Assembly (NCBI RefSeq): GCF_900172225.1
Contig: NZ_FWFO01000009.1
Location: forward strand, 1-64,000
Direction: 5' to 3'
Source: Falsiruegeria litorea R37
GTDB lineage: Bacteria > Pseudomonadota > Alphaproteobacteria > Rhodobacterales > Rhodobacteraceae
DNA length: 64,000 nt
In this document: positions 1-8,327 of the stretch, in pieces
How positions within the stretch are numbered: position 1 is the stretch's first letter
How the letters are laid out: each line of letters starts with the position of its first letter
Translations under genes and position numbers: made by a program
Notes under the pieces: generated by a model
What the model was told of the DNA's origin: nothing
What the model saw: only the letters and a program-made list of their open reading frames with translations
Databases searched by the model: none

Positions 1-126
1 TGGACGCCCGAGATCACCGTGCAGGAAATGTGCGCCGAAATGGTGGCCGAGGATCTGAAAACCGCCCGCCGTCACGCATTGCTGAAAGAGCACGGCATGG
101 ATCTGCCGGTCTCACACGAGGGGTAA
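1..126 (+). CDS. gmd: GDP-mannose 4,6-dehydratase, C-terminal end (partial)
   Basis: Only the last 41 codons and the TAA stop lie in the window; the frame is open from base 1. The stretches [13 protein letters not shown] and [15 protein letters not shown] match the C-terminal end of GDP-mannose 4,6-dehydratase, the cytoplasmic SDR enzyme that turns GDP-mannose into GDP-4-keto-6-deoxymannose, precursor of GDP-fucose and related sugars. The next gene starts 3 bases after the stop, so the two are probably co-transcribed. The usual partner gene, fcl, survives only as a remnant just downstream (1000-1133), so the product may feed another branch or the pathway may be dead. The catalytic part lies outside the window, so I cannot say whether the gene is intact. 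Confidence 0.82.
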   Translation, partial: WTPEITVQEMCAEMVAEDLKTARRHALLKEHGMDLPVSHEG

Positions 127-129
127 GTT

Positions 130-981
130 ATGCTGAATACTCTACGGTTTCTCATAAAACATCCGCTCAACAGGCCAAACCGGCTCGGCGCATTATCGCG
201 CTTTATGCGCTGGCAATTCGCGACTCGAATCATGCCATATCCGCAGCATGTCCCTTTCGTGAATGACACCGTGCTGATCATGGAAAGAGGCATGTCAGGC
301 GCAACGGGAAATTGGTATTGCGGGCTGCATGAAGTGGCCGATATGGCCTTTGTCCTCCATGCATTGCGGGCGGGCGATCTTTTTGCAGATGTGGGTGCAA
401 ATATCGGCAGTTTCACGGTACTGGCGTCAGGGGGGGTTGGTGCGCGCTCCATTTGCCTGGAACCAATTGCCAGCACATTCGCACGACTGCAGCGTAATAT
501 TGTCTGCAATGGAATTGATGCCCGCACGATGGCCTATAATGTCGGCGCCGGATCCAAGGCGGAACAGCTTCGCTTCACTGCCGACAGCGACACCACAAAT
601 CGCGCGATTGACGGGGAATATCTAGGGGAAACGGTTGAAGTATCAGTTCACCGGCTGGATGATCTCCTACAAGGAGAGGTCCCGTTCCTGGTCAAAATCG
701 ATGTTGAAGGCTTTGAAGCCGAGGTGTTGAAGGGCATGTCTGGATTTTTGTCCGACCCAAGCCTGAAGTCGATTATCACGGAAAACAACGCATCTGGTTC
801 AGAAAGCGTCAGCGCAATTATGGCCGACCATGGATTTGAAGCTTATTCCTACGATCCCTTTCAACGTAAATTGAACTTGGGTGGCACCGGGCAGAATACG
901 ATTTTCATACGTGACATCGTGACATTGCAGGATCGAGTTACGACAGCACCTCAGTTCTCTTTGGTAAACGGTGCCATTTAA
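130..981 (+). CDS. FkbM family SAM-dependent methyltransferase
   Basis: This 283-residue protein has the Rossmann SAM-binding motif DVGANIGSFT (about residues 87-96) and the FkbM hallmark KIDVEGFEAEVL (about 189-200). FkbM enzymes O-methylate sugars or other small molecules, and in polysaccharide loci they usually methylate glycans or nucleotide sugars. The gene begins 3 bases after the gmd stop and ends just before the collapsed fcl remnant, so it sits between the two halves of what was once a GDP-fucose pair. Codons are less GC-rich at third positions than in neighbours, which hints at later arrival. The substrate cannot be read from sequence; a deoxyhexose is the natural guess from context. 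Confidence 0.85.
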   Translation: MLNTLRFLIKHPLNRPNRLGALSRFMRWQFATRIMPYPQHVPFVNDTVLIMERGMSGATGNWYCGLHEVADMAFVLHALRAGDLFADVGANIGSFTVLASGGVGARSICLEPIASTFARLQRNIVCNGIDARTMAYNVGAGSKAEQLRFTADSDTTNRAIDGEYLGETVEVSVHRLDDLLQGEVPFLVKIDVEGFEAEVLKGMSGFLSDPSLKSIITENNASGSESVSAIMADHGFEAYSYDPFQRKLNLGGTGQNTIFIRDIVTLQDRVTTAPQFSLVNGAI

Positions 982-999
982 TCCTGGGCATGGGTCGCA

Positions 1000-1133
1000 A
1001 TGAAGGTCTATATGGCAGGCCGCCGGGGCATGGTGGAGGGCGATCCTGCGCCAGCATCCCTCTGGAAGAGGGCATTCGCCAGACCTATGCGTGGTTCCTG
1101 TCTCTGGACGCAGCCGATCTGCGCCAAAAATAG
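1000..1133 (+). pseudogene. fcl: Remnant of GDP-L-fucose synthase (internal deletion)
   Basis: An ATG at 1000 opens a frame reading MKVYMAGRRGMV, the start of GDP-L-fucose synthase (family pattern K-V-Y-V-A-G-H-R-G-M-V). About 15 codons later the resemblance stops. From about 1056, in another frame, the sequence reads IPLEEGIRQTYAWFL and ends at a TAG at 1131-1133, which matches the family C-terminus. An intact gene is roughly 930 bases; here about 134 remain, so some 800 bases of the middle, including the catalytic Ser-Tyr-Lys region, have been lost. The remnant follows gmd and the FkbM gene, as expected for a former gmd-fcl pair. The identification rests on my reading of two short termini. 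Confidence 0.7.
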
Positions 1134-1151
1134 GCTCTAATAGGGTCTGTT

Positions 1152-1916
1152 TCAGGCCTGAATGAAGCGGATATCGCCCGGCTCGATATAGGCCGCCGTC
1201 AACTTGCCGGTGGCAAAGGCACCGGTGTCGGTGGCGATGCGCCCATCGGTGGCGTTGGCCTGATCCACGATGGTATGGCCATGTACCACCCAGGTGCCGT
1301 CGCTGCGGGTCTTGTGGCGGAAATCGGGGTGGCCCCATTTCAGGATGCGTGGGCTTTGATCCAGGATCGGCTCGGCGGGATCCGCACCAGCATGCACCAC
1401 CGCGATATTGCCGCTCTGCCACGAGGTGGGCATGTCTTCGAGCCATTTGATCAACTCTGGCCCCATGGCATCTTCAAGCGCGTTGCGCGCCTGTTCCATC
1501 GCCCCCTCCGAGCTTTTGTCGGAAATGGCGCCGACATCAAAGCTGAACAGGGTCTGCAGACCGCCATAGCGCAACCAGCGGGCACCGCGTTCGGCGGGGT
1601 CTTCGAGGAACTTGAGCAGCATGTCTTCGTGATTGCCGGTCAGGCAGATCACCTGTCGGTCCGCGCTTTGATACAGGCCATGGACATGGCGCAGCACCTG
1701 GGCGCTTTGCTCGCCCCGGTCGATGTAGTCGCCGACAAAGACCAGCGGCACATCCATCGCGCCGTCTTCGGCGTCGATCTTGGCGAGCAGTTTTTCCAGC
1801 AAGTCCATGCGGCCATGCACATCCCCGACAACATAGAAGGGGGTATCGGGGGCCAGCTCGGCGGTGAAGGGAACGGCCTTGGGTTTGCCGGAGAAGAGGC
1901 GTTTTAAAAGTGACAT
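1152..1916 (-). CDS. Metallophosphoesterase of the PP1/PrpA type
   Basis: The 254-residue protein carries the metal-binding motifs of calcineurin-like phosphoesterases in order: GDVHGR (about 31-36), GDYIDRG (62-68), GNHE (94-97), HAGAD and VHGHTI near the end. The arrangement is that of bacterial serine/threonine protein phosphatases related to lambda phosphatase and PrpA. I take the ATG at 1916 (MSLLKRLFSG); an in-frame ATG at 1967 would overlap the hairpin at 1938-1970 and add a peptide unlike the family. It lies downstream of the polysaccharide export gene on the same strand, separated by that hairpin. A counterpart to the Wzc kinase at 44218 is conceivable, but Wzc phosphotyrosine is normally removed by another family, so this is only a thought. 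Confidence 0.85.
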   Translation of the reverse strand: MSLLKRLFSGKPKAVPFTAELAPDTPFYVVGDVHGRMDLLEKLLAKIDAEDGAMDVPLVFVGDYIDRGEQSAQVLRHVHGLYQSADRQVICLTGNHEDMLLKFLEDPAERGARWLRYGGLQTLFSFDVGAISDKSSEGAMEQARNALEDAMGPELIKWLEDMPTSWQSGNIAVVHAGADPAEPILDQSPRILKWGHPDFRHKTRSDGTWVVHGHTIVDQANATDGRIATDTGAFATGKLTAAYIEPGDIRFIQA

Positions 1917-1937
1917 GCAAAGGGAAATATAGGAACC

Positions 1938-1970
1938 GGCATGAGGGGTCCAGACTGGAGCCCTCATGCC
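1938..1970 (-). terminator. Hairpin after the Wza-like gene
   Basis: GGCATGAGGG at 1938-1947 and CCCTCATGCC at 1961-1970 are perfect 10-base inverted repeats with a 13-base loop. The hairpin starts 16 bases past the stop of the export gene (1986) and precedes the phosphoesterase start (1916). There is no clear run of T, so it may act with Rho or as an attenuator. Confidence 0.55.
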
Positions 1971-1985
1971 GTGGGTCTCAGGCCA

Positions 1986-3332
1986 TCACAGGGCTGCGAT
2001 GGCGGCTGCGATCAGGCCCGGGCCAAGCTGGTTGACGACGCGGCCCCAACGGGTCACGCGCTGTTCGGCGATGAAGACGATGTCGTTGGGCCGCAGCTCC
2101 AGCTTGGTGGCCAGAACAAAGGCGGTGGCGTCTTCGGCATCCAGATGCAGGGCAAGGACACGCTCTTGGTGGCCCTTCTTGGGGGCGGCACGCAGCACGT
2201 AGATTTCCGATGGATCCGAGGTTTCGCTGGAAAATCCGTTGCCGTCGAACAGCGCGTCGGCCAGCGTCGTCTGGCGACCAAAGGGCAGGGTGTAGCGGCT
2301 GGGCTGGCTGCGTTCGCCAGCCAGGTAGACATAATCACGATCCACCCCGTCCAGTTCGATCCGAGCCTGGAAGTTGCTGCGCTGCTCGTCCAGCTCTGCG
2401 CGCCGCAGCGAGATTTCGGTAGTCAGCTCTTCGAGGGCGCGTTCGCGGGCGGCCAGGCGGACCGTGGTCAGTTGAATCTGTTGGCCAAAATAGGTTTCGG
2501 CCTTGTCCAGCTCGTATTCGCTGTCGACATAGATGCTGTCGCTTGCCACCAGGCGAATGCGCTGCATGTCAGGATTGTCGAGGTATTCTTGCAGCGGGAT
2601 CTGATAGAGGGTGCCGTCACGATAGAGCCGGATCGAGGCGAAATCGAGGTCGCGCACGGCCAGGCCGCCCGCAGCGGCGATGGCCTGATCCAGATAAAGC
2701 GGGGTCAGGTTGATCGAGCTGACCCCGGGCTGGCGCACAGCACCACCAACGCTGACACGTTGCGAGTTGAACTCGGCGATCTCGAGGCTGAAGGCAGGGT
2801 CGATCTGGTTTTCCACCAGGCTCTGGAACAGCTCGGCCTCGGCTTCTTCGATGGTCAGGCCGGCCAGGCGGACGCGGCCCACATCCGGGATTGCGATGGC
2901 GCCGTCATCCTGCACGGTATAGCCGCGGCGGTTGTTCTGGGCTGCCAGCAGGCCGCTGAGTTCTTCGACCGAGTTGCGGCTGGATTTGGTGGCCAGCAGC
3001 ACCACGTCGCCAACGCCGATGCGATAGGGACCGACGCGGGGCTCAACAGGGACATTGCTTCTGAGGGTCGAGGGGCGCTGTTCTTCTGGCAGCGAGCTTT
3101 CAGGCAAGGTGCCCGCGCCGCGCAGGGTGCCCGAGGTGCCCGCGCTCTGGAAAAATACAGATGGCAGCGATTTTGGGGTATAACCCGAGCGGTTGTAAGT
3201 GCTGATGGTCTGCTCCGAGACAGGCACAACAACGACGTGTTCATCATTCTTAGGCACATCAGGCGCAACATAAATGGTGCTGCAGGCACTCAGAAACGCG
3301 AACACGACAAGCAAAACGGATTTTGGCAACAT
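1986..3332 (-). CDS. Polysaccharide export outer-membrane lipoprotein (Wza/KpsD/BexD type)
   Basis: The 448-residue protein begins with a lipoprotein signal ending in LSAC (Cys17). YRIGVGDVV (about 103-111) opens a Poly_export domain that continues through IPDVGRVRLAGLTIEEAEA. Two SLBB-like segments follow (RVSVGGAVRQPGV and the IRLYRDGTLYQIPL region), and the C-terminus ends in a hydrophobic, possibly amphipathic helix. Such proteins form the outer-membrane exit pore for capsule or exopolysaccharide and pair with a Wzc-type kinase, here at 44218. GGGGAAG lies just before the ATG at 3332. It is on the same strand as the type I secretion genes, 148 bases downstream of hlyD, so it may be their last cistron or have its own promoter in that gap. 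Confidence 0.92.
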   Translation of the reverse strand: MLPKSVLLVVFAFLSACSTIYVAPDVPKNDEHVVVVPVSEQTISTYNRSGYTPKSLPSVFFQSAGTSGTLRGAGTLPESSLPEEQRPSTLRSNVPVEPRVGPYRIGVGDVVLLATKSSRNSVEELSGLLAAQNNRRGYTVQDDGAIAIPDVGRVRLAGLTIEEAEAELFQSLVENQIDPAFSLEIAEFNSQRVSVGGAVRQPGVSSINLTPLYLDQAIAAAGGLAVRDLDFASIRLYRDGTLYQIPLQEYLDNPDMQRIRLVASDSIYVDSEYELDKAETYFGQQIQLTTVRLAARERALEELTTEISLRRAELDEQRSNFQARIELDGVDRDYVYLAGERSQPSRYTLPFGRQTTLADALFDGNGFSSETSDPSEIYVLRAAPKKGHQERVLALHLDAEDATAFVLATKLELRPNDIVFIAEQRVTRWGRVVNQLGPGLIAAAIAAL

Positions 3333-3480
3333 AGTCTTCCCCGGAATTCATTGATATTCCTATGGTCGGGAATCGACGGGACTCGCAAGTCTTAGTTGCC
3401 AACCGCGCCAAAAAAACGCCATATTGTGTTTTTCCTGCGCGCGGGGATCCGCTCAGCCCATGAGCCGATGGGATTGAGGG

Positions 3481-4791
3481 TCATTCTCTGAGGGCGCGAT
3501 CTTTAACGCGGACAACCGGCTGGATCAGGTAATCCAACACCGATTTGCGACCCGTCAGGATGTCGACTTCGGTGATCATGCCGGGGATGATTTCAACCGC
3601 GATCCCATCGCCATCCAACATGGTGTTTTCGGTGCGCACCTCGACCACAAACACCTCTTCGTCATTGCGTTCCGAGCGGGTGATCGTGTCGGCACCGATG
3701 CGGGTAATCTCGCCATCCAGGCTGCCATAGCGCGAGAAGTCATAGGCCGTGATCTTGACCTTGACCGGTTGGCCCGCGTGCAGAAACGCGATGTCGGCGG
3801 GGCGCACGTAGGCCTCGACCAGCAGGGTATCATCCAGCGGCACGATCTCGATCAGGTCCTCGCCGCTGCGCGCGAGCGCCCCAAGCGTGCTGCGGTGGAT
3901 GCGGTTGACGATGCCACGCACAGGTGCGTGCAGTTGCGCCCGCGCCGCGCGACGTTCCAGCGCGGGCAGGGCGGGTTTCAGCGCCGCCAGCTCGGCCGTG
4001 GCCAGCGCCAGATCGGTGAGCGCTGCACTGCGAAAGCGTTTGCGCTGTGCCCGGATGCGTTCGTCAATTTCGCTGAGGCCTGTGTGCAGACGGTTTACCA
4101 CCGCTTCGGCGCGAACCTGACGGCCCTGCCATTCGGCCTCGCTGCGGCGCAGGGTGAGCAGCGTGGTGGCGGGTTCCATTCGCCGTTCCACCAGTGGGGC
4201 CATGATGGCGCGTTCCTCGGCCAGCACCATGAGCGTGGCGGTGGCGGTGACCTGATCCACCATCCCCTCTTCGTACTCGCGCTGCCGCTGCAGGCGCTGG
4301 TTTTCCAGGATGTCGATTTCCGCCTGCAATTCCGCCTGCCGCCCCTGATACAGCGCGGTTTCCGAGCGCACCACATCCGCTGCCTCGGCCAGCAACTCGT
4401 CGCTGAAGCGTAAGGCTACGTCGTCGATCTCGGCCTGCAGCCGTTCGATCCGGGCCATCAGGCCAAAGGCGCGTTGCTGTTCCTGGCTGAGCTGGCTGTC
4501 CAATTGGGTGCCGTCCAGTTCCATCAGCAGGGTGTCCTGATCGACCACCTGGCCTTCGCGCACATGCAGCGCCTGCAGCACGCCCGCCTCGGTGGCCTGG
4601 ATCACCTGGATGTCGCCCGAGGGCACGATGCGCCCATCCGCACGGGTGACATCGTCAATCTCGGTGTTGTGCGCCCAAAGCCCTGCGGTGACCAGAAAGC
4701 CCAGGATCACCAACAGCAGCAGCGAGCCGCGCAGGGGCGAGCGCCCGCGCATCTCGCGGGCCAGCTTGTCCAGATCAGGATGCCGCGACAT
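3481..4791 (-). CDS. Type I secretion membrane-fusion protein, HlyD family
   Basis: This 436-residue periplasmic adaptor has a short cytoplasmic N-terminus, one membrane segment (about 22-39), an N-terminal lipoyl half (IQVIQATEAGVLQALHVREG), a long charged coiled-coil region (about 95-290), the return lipoyl half (LHAPVRGIVNRIH) and a C-terminal beta domain. HlyD proteins bridge the inner-membrane ABC exporter and the TolC pore. The start overlaps the end of the ABC gene by 17 bases, which indicates translational coupling. With the ABC and TolC genes it makes a full type I machine, whose obvious substrates are the adhesin at 9225 and the RTX/dockerin protein at 13272. Confidence 0.93.
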   Translation of the reverse strand: MSRHPDLDKLAREMRGRSPLRGSLLLLVILGFLVTAGLWAHNTEIDDVTRADGRIVPSGDIQVIQATEAGVLQALHVREGQVVDQDTLLMELDGTQLDSQLSQEQQRAFGLMARIERLQAEIDDVALRFSDELLAEAADVVRSETALYQGRQAELQAEIDILENQRLQRQREYEEGMVDQVTATATLMVLAEERAIMAPLVERRMEPATTLLTLRRSEAEWQGRQVRAEAVVNRLHTGLSEIDERIRAQRKRFRSAALTDLALATAELAALKPALPALERRAARAQLHAPVRGIVNRIHRSTLGALARSGEDLIEIVPLDDTLLVEAYVRPADIAFLHAGQPVKVKITAYDFSRYGSLDGEITRIGADTITRSERNDEEVFVVEVRTENTMLDGDGIAVEIIPGMITEVDILTGRKSVLDYLIQPVVRVKDRALRE

Positions 4792-6955
4792 TGGCCTGTC
4801 TCCCCTGTTTAGAGCCTGTTTTGGGGGCGTGACGGGTCAGCAGGCTTTTGGGCCCGTCAGCACCAACCTTGCCGTCTTCGATCACGATCACCCGGTCGAC
4901 CAGTTCCAGCAGGCTGGTGCGGTGGGTCACGATCACCATGGTACTGTCGGCGGCGGCCTCTTTCAGGCGCTTGATCACCGCGGCCTCGTTCTGCACGTCC
5001 ATGGCGCTGGTGGGTTCGTCAAACAGCAGGATCGGCGGGCGTCCGACCAAGGCACGGGCCAGGGTGATGGCCTGGCGTTGTCCGCCTGACAACCCCTCGC
5101 CGCGTTCCCCCAGCATCATGTCATAGCCATGCGGGTGCTGGGCCAGAAAATCCTCGACCCCGGCGGTGCGGGCGGCCGCGACAATGTCGTGATCACGCGG
5201 GCGGATCGCCCCGATCGAAATATTCTCGCGCACGGTGCCGGAAAACAGCCAGATGTCCTGCAAAACCGATCCGATATTACGGCGCAGATCGCCCGGATCA
5301 ATTTGACGGATGTCCAGCCCATCGACCATGACCGAGCCCACGCGCGGCTGATAAAGCCCCAGAAGCAGCCGCGCCACGGTGCTTTTGCCCGATCCGATGC
5401 GGCCCAGGATGGCGACCTTTTCGCCCGGATTGATGCGAAACGACACGCCCTTGAGCGCATCATTGCCCTGATCGGGGTAGGCGAAATAGACGTTGTTGAA
5501 GGTGATACCACCGTCCAGCTTGGGGCGGCTGATCCAGCTGCGCCCCTCGGGGCGTTCGCTCTCGCTCTGCATCAGGGCATCGAGGTTGCGATAGGATGTG
5601 CGCGCCTGATTGGCCCGTGTCAGGGTCTGTGCCAGCTGTCCCAGGGGCGCCAAAGCCCGCCCCGTCAAGATGACCGAGGCGACCAGTGCACCCATGCTCG
5701 CCTCGCCTGCGGTGATCAGAAAGACGCCGTAGAACACGATCAGCACCTGCGCCGCCTGCTGGGTGAAGCCGGTCAGGTTTAGGGCAAACTGGCTGATGGC
5801 GCGGCTGCGCTGCCCGTGCTGGGCTTGCCGTTCAATCGCCTCGTCCCAGCGGGCACGCATCTGGCGGGCGGCCCCGGTGGTCTTGATGGTTTCGATCCCG
5901 GACACGGTTTCCACCAGCACGCTTTGTTTGGATTGCCCGTCGGCAAAGCTGCGCTCGGCCAGGCGCGACAGCAGTGGCTGCACGGCGAGCCCGGTCAGCA
6001 GCACCACCGGAACCGCCAAAGCAGGCACCAAGGCCAGCGGCCCGCCGATCAGGTAGATCACACCGACAAACAGCGTGATGAAAGGCAGATCCACCACCGC
6101 CACCAGCGTGGCCGAGGTAAAGAATTCGCGCAGGGTTTCGAACTCGCGCAGGGTGTTGGCCATGGCCCCGGTCGATCCCTTGCGCGCGTGCATCTGCATG
6201 TTCAGCAGTTGGTCAAAGATACGCCGCCCCATTTGCGCATCGGCGCGGTTGCCGGCCCGGTCGATGAAACCGGCGCGCAGCATCTTGATCACGAAATCAA
6301 ACAGCAACGCCAGCCCGACGCCAAGGGTCAGCGCAATGAGCGATTCCGTCGCCTCGTTCGGTAGTACCCGGTCATAGACGATCATGATGAAGATCGAGGT
6401 CGTCAGCCCCAGCACATTGGCCAGCACGGCGGCCAGGATCACCTGAGTATAAGACCAGCGGTTGGCAGCGAGCGCCGACCAGAACCAATGCCCGTGCCGC
6501 CCCTTGGCCGTGGCGGCGATATCGTCGCGGTGTTCGCGCCGAAACAGCAGCGCATAACCGGTGTAGCTGTCTTGCAGCTCGCGCTCGTCGAGCTCGCCGA
6601 TCCCTTCGCCCAGGGCCGGATCATGGATCAGCAGCCTGCCCTTGGGGTCGCGGCCATGGAAGACCACGGCGCGGTCATCCTTGAGCAACAGGATCGCAGG
6701 GGTAAGCGCGGCGTCAAATTGGCTGAGTTTTCGGGCGCCGAACCCCGCTTGCAGCCCGGCGCGTTCGGCAGCGGCGATGGCATCGCGGACAGACAGCGTG
6801 CCGGATGTTCCCGATTGCGCCGCATGGAGGGCTGCCAGAGTGATGGGGCGGTCCAGGCTGTCGGCCACATGCAGGATGCAGGCTTCTAGGGCAGGGACGA
6901 TATCGGGTTCAAATCGGGGGGACTTTCCAACGGTATCGACCTGCGAGAGCGTCAT
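4775..6955 (-). CDS. Type I secretion permease/ATPase with C39-like domain
   Basis: The 726-residue protein has the three-part layout of RTX and LapB-type exporters. Residues 20-140 resemble a C39 peptidase domain but lack the catalytic Cys motif (ILHVADSLDRPITLAALHA sits in that region), so it is a docking C39-like domain. A membrane domain spans about 160-440 and an ABC ATPase follows, with Walker A GRIGSGKST (about 516-524), signature LSGGQRQ (about 620) and Walker B ILLFDEPTSAMD (about 640). It exports unfolded substrates with C-terminal signals in one step. Its ATG overlaps the TolC gene stop (ATGA) and its own end overlaps hlyD, so the three genes form one coupled operon. Confidence 0.94.
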   Translation of the reverse strand: MTLSQVDTVGKSPRFEPDIVPALEACILHVADSLDRPITLAALHAAQSGTSGTLSVRDAIAAAERAGLQAGFGARKLSQFDAALTPAILLLKDDRAVVFHGRDPKGRLLIHDPALGEGIGELDERELQDSYTGYALLFRREHRDDIAATAKGRHGHWFWSALAANRWSYTQVILAAVLANVLGLTTSIFIMIVYDRVLPNEATESLIALTLGVGLALLFDFVIKMLRAGFIDRAGNRADAQMGRRIFDQLLNMQMHARKGSTGAMANTLREFETLREFFTSATLVAVVDLPFITLFVGVIYLIGGPLALVPALAVPVVLLTGLAVQPLLSRLAERSFADGQSKQSVLVETVSGIETIKTTGAARQMRARWDEAIERQAQHGQRSRAISQFALNLTGFTQQAAQVLIVFYGVFLITAGEASMGALVASVILTGRALAPLGQLAQTLTRANQARTSYRNLDALMQSESERPEGRSWISRPKLDGGITFNNVYFAYPDQGNDALKGVSFRINPGEKVAILGRIGSGKSTVARLLLGLYQPRVGSVMVDGLDIRQIDPGDLRRNIGSVLQDIWLFSGTVRENISIGAIRPRDHDIVAAARTAGVEDFLAQHPHGYDMMLGERGEGLSGGQRQAITLARALVGRPPILLFDEPTSAMDVQNEAAVIKRLKEAAADSTMVIVTHRTSLLELVDRVIVIEDGKVGADGPKSLLTRHAPKTGSKQGRQANVAAS

Positions 6956-8310
6956 GATGGTGGCTCATCCTCTTCGCCCCAATCGTTCAGGGCTATGCCA
7001 AATACATCCAGGATGTCACCGGTCAGGCTGAGCGCGGCATAATTGGTCAGAAAGAAATTCTGTTCCGCCAATATCAACCGTTCCTGCGCCCCGACATAGT
7101 CGCGCTGTGCATCCAGAATCTCGATCAGGCTGCGACGCCCGATAGTGAACTGTTCCTGTGCGGCCGCGACACTGTCGGCATTGGCCTTTGCGGCAATTCG
7201 GGCAGCCTTGAGCCGTTCTGCACCGGCTTTCTGGTCCGACCGAATGAATTCCAGTTCACGACCGATCTCGCGGATCAGCAAATCGCGTTCGAATTGGACT
7301 TCTTCCACTCTGGCCTCGGCCGCTTTGACAGCAGCGCGACGCTGACCAGAAGTATCCAGATCAAAGTTTAACGACAGGTCAACGGAAACGTCCGGATCGT
7401 CATTTGCATTGCGATCTCCAAGCGCGCCGGCCACTAGGCTGGGACGGCGGCGCGCCTTGGCGGCGATCAGATCGGCCTCGGCCGCACGCAGGCTGGCGGT
7501 CAGCGCCCGGACCCGGGGGCTGTTGCCGACGATTTCACTGTCGCTGCGGGTCAGGCCGGGGGCGGCCTGTGGTTGCGGCAGGGAAGAGGGGGCGCGGGCA
7601 AAGACCTCGCGAAAGCGCGCCTCGGCCCGGTCAGCGCGCGCCTGCGCATCGGCGTAGAACGTACGCGCATCGGCCATGCGCGAGCGGGCGGTCAGTACGT
7701 CGGCCTCGGACCCTGCACCGCTGTCGGTGCGTTCGCTGATCTGGCGTTCCAGCCGCTCGTGCGTGGCGACGTTGTCGCGGGCGATGGACAGCAGTTTGCG
7801 CCGGTCCAGCACCATCACATAGGCCTCGATCGCCTCGAGCGTGACAGCCGCCGCCGTGGTCAGCTGATCGCCGCGGCTTTCCAGAACGCGGGCGCGGGCG
7901 GCGGTCTGGTCGCCCGCTGCCGCACCGCCGTCATAGACCAGCTGCGAGATGCGCAGATAGGGCGAGGTGCTGGCCTCGTTGATGGTTTGCTGGCGCGAGC
8001 TTGCGTTGACACCCACCGAGACCTGCGGTTTCCAGGCGCCTTCGGCCGCCTCTTGCTCGGCTTGGGCGGCGCGGATGCGCACGCTGCTTTGGGCCAGATC
8101 GGGGCTGGTGTTGACGGCTTGGGTGATCTGCTGGCCAAAGCTGCTTTTGGCCAGGGCGCTGTCGATCTGGGCCGCGCCGGCTCCGGCGGTGCCGGTGGCA
8201 AAAGAGGCTTCGACGGTGGAAAGATCAGGCGCAATATCACAGGCGGCCACGGCCAGAAGGATCAGACCGGCAACCCCTGCTCTGGCAGAGGGGGCTTCAC
8301 CTGTAGACAT
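6952..8310 (-). CDS. TolC-family outer-membrane channel lipoprotein
   Basis: The 452-residue protein has an N-terminal signal ending in a lipobox (LAVAAC, Cys24), then two helical repeats rich in Ala, Arg, Glu and Gln, the pattern of OEP/TolC barrels. Residues such as ERLERQISERTDSGAGSEAD and IGRRSLIEILDAQRDYVGAQ fall at the usual repeat positions. It should supply the outer-membrane duct of the adjacent type I system, like LapE/AggA in adhesin exporters. A strong ribosome site (GGAGAGGAGAG) precedes the ATG at 8310. The gene lies 17 bases after sapC and its stop overlaps the ABC start. Confidence 0.92.
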   Translation of the reverse strand: MSTGEAPSARAGVAGLILLAVAACDIAPDLSTVEASFATGTAGAGAAQIDSALAKSSFGQQITQAVNTSPDLAQSSVRIRAAQAEQEAAEGAWKPQVSVGVNASSRQQTINEASTSPYLRISQLVYDGGAAAGDQTAARARVLESRGDQLTTAAAVTLEAIEAYVMVLDRRKLLSIARDNVATHERLERQISERTDSGAGSEADVLTARSRMADARTFYADAQARADRAEARFREVFARAPSSLPQPQAAPGLTRSDSEIVGNSPRVRALTASLRAAEADLIAAKARRRPSLVAGALGDRNANDDPDVSVDLSLNFDLDTSGQRRAAVKAAEARVEEVQFERDLLIREIGRELEFIRSDQKAGAERLKAARIAAKANADSVAAAQEQFTIGRRSLIEILDAQRDYVGAQERLILAEQNFFLTNYAALSLTGDILDVFGIALNDWGEEDEPPS

Positions 8311-8327
8311 TTGCTCTCCTCTCCCGA

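Noticed and set aside
1917-1967. Upstream start of the phosphoesterase at 1967
   Set aside because: It would place the coding start inside the perfect hairpin at 1938-1970, and the added residues do not match the family.
1941-3395. Long open frame on the plus strand opposite the Wza-like gene
   Set aside because: It mirrors the codon pattern of the true gene on the other strand, has no recognisable motif, and the opposite frame is a clear Poly_export lipoprotein.
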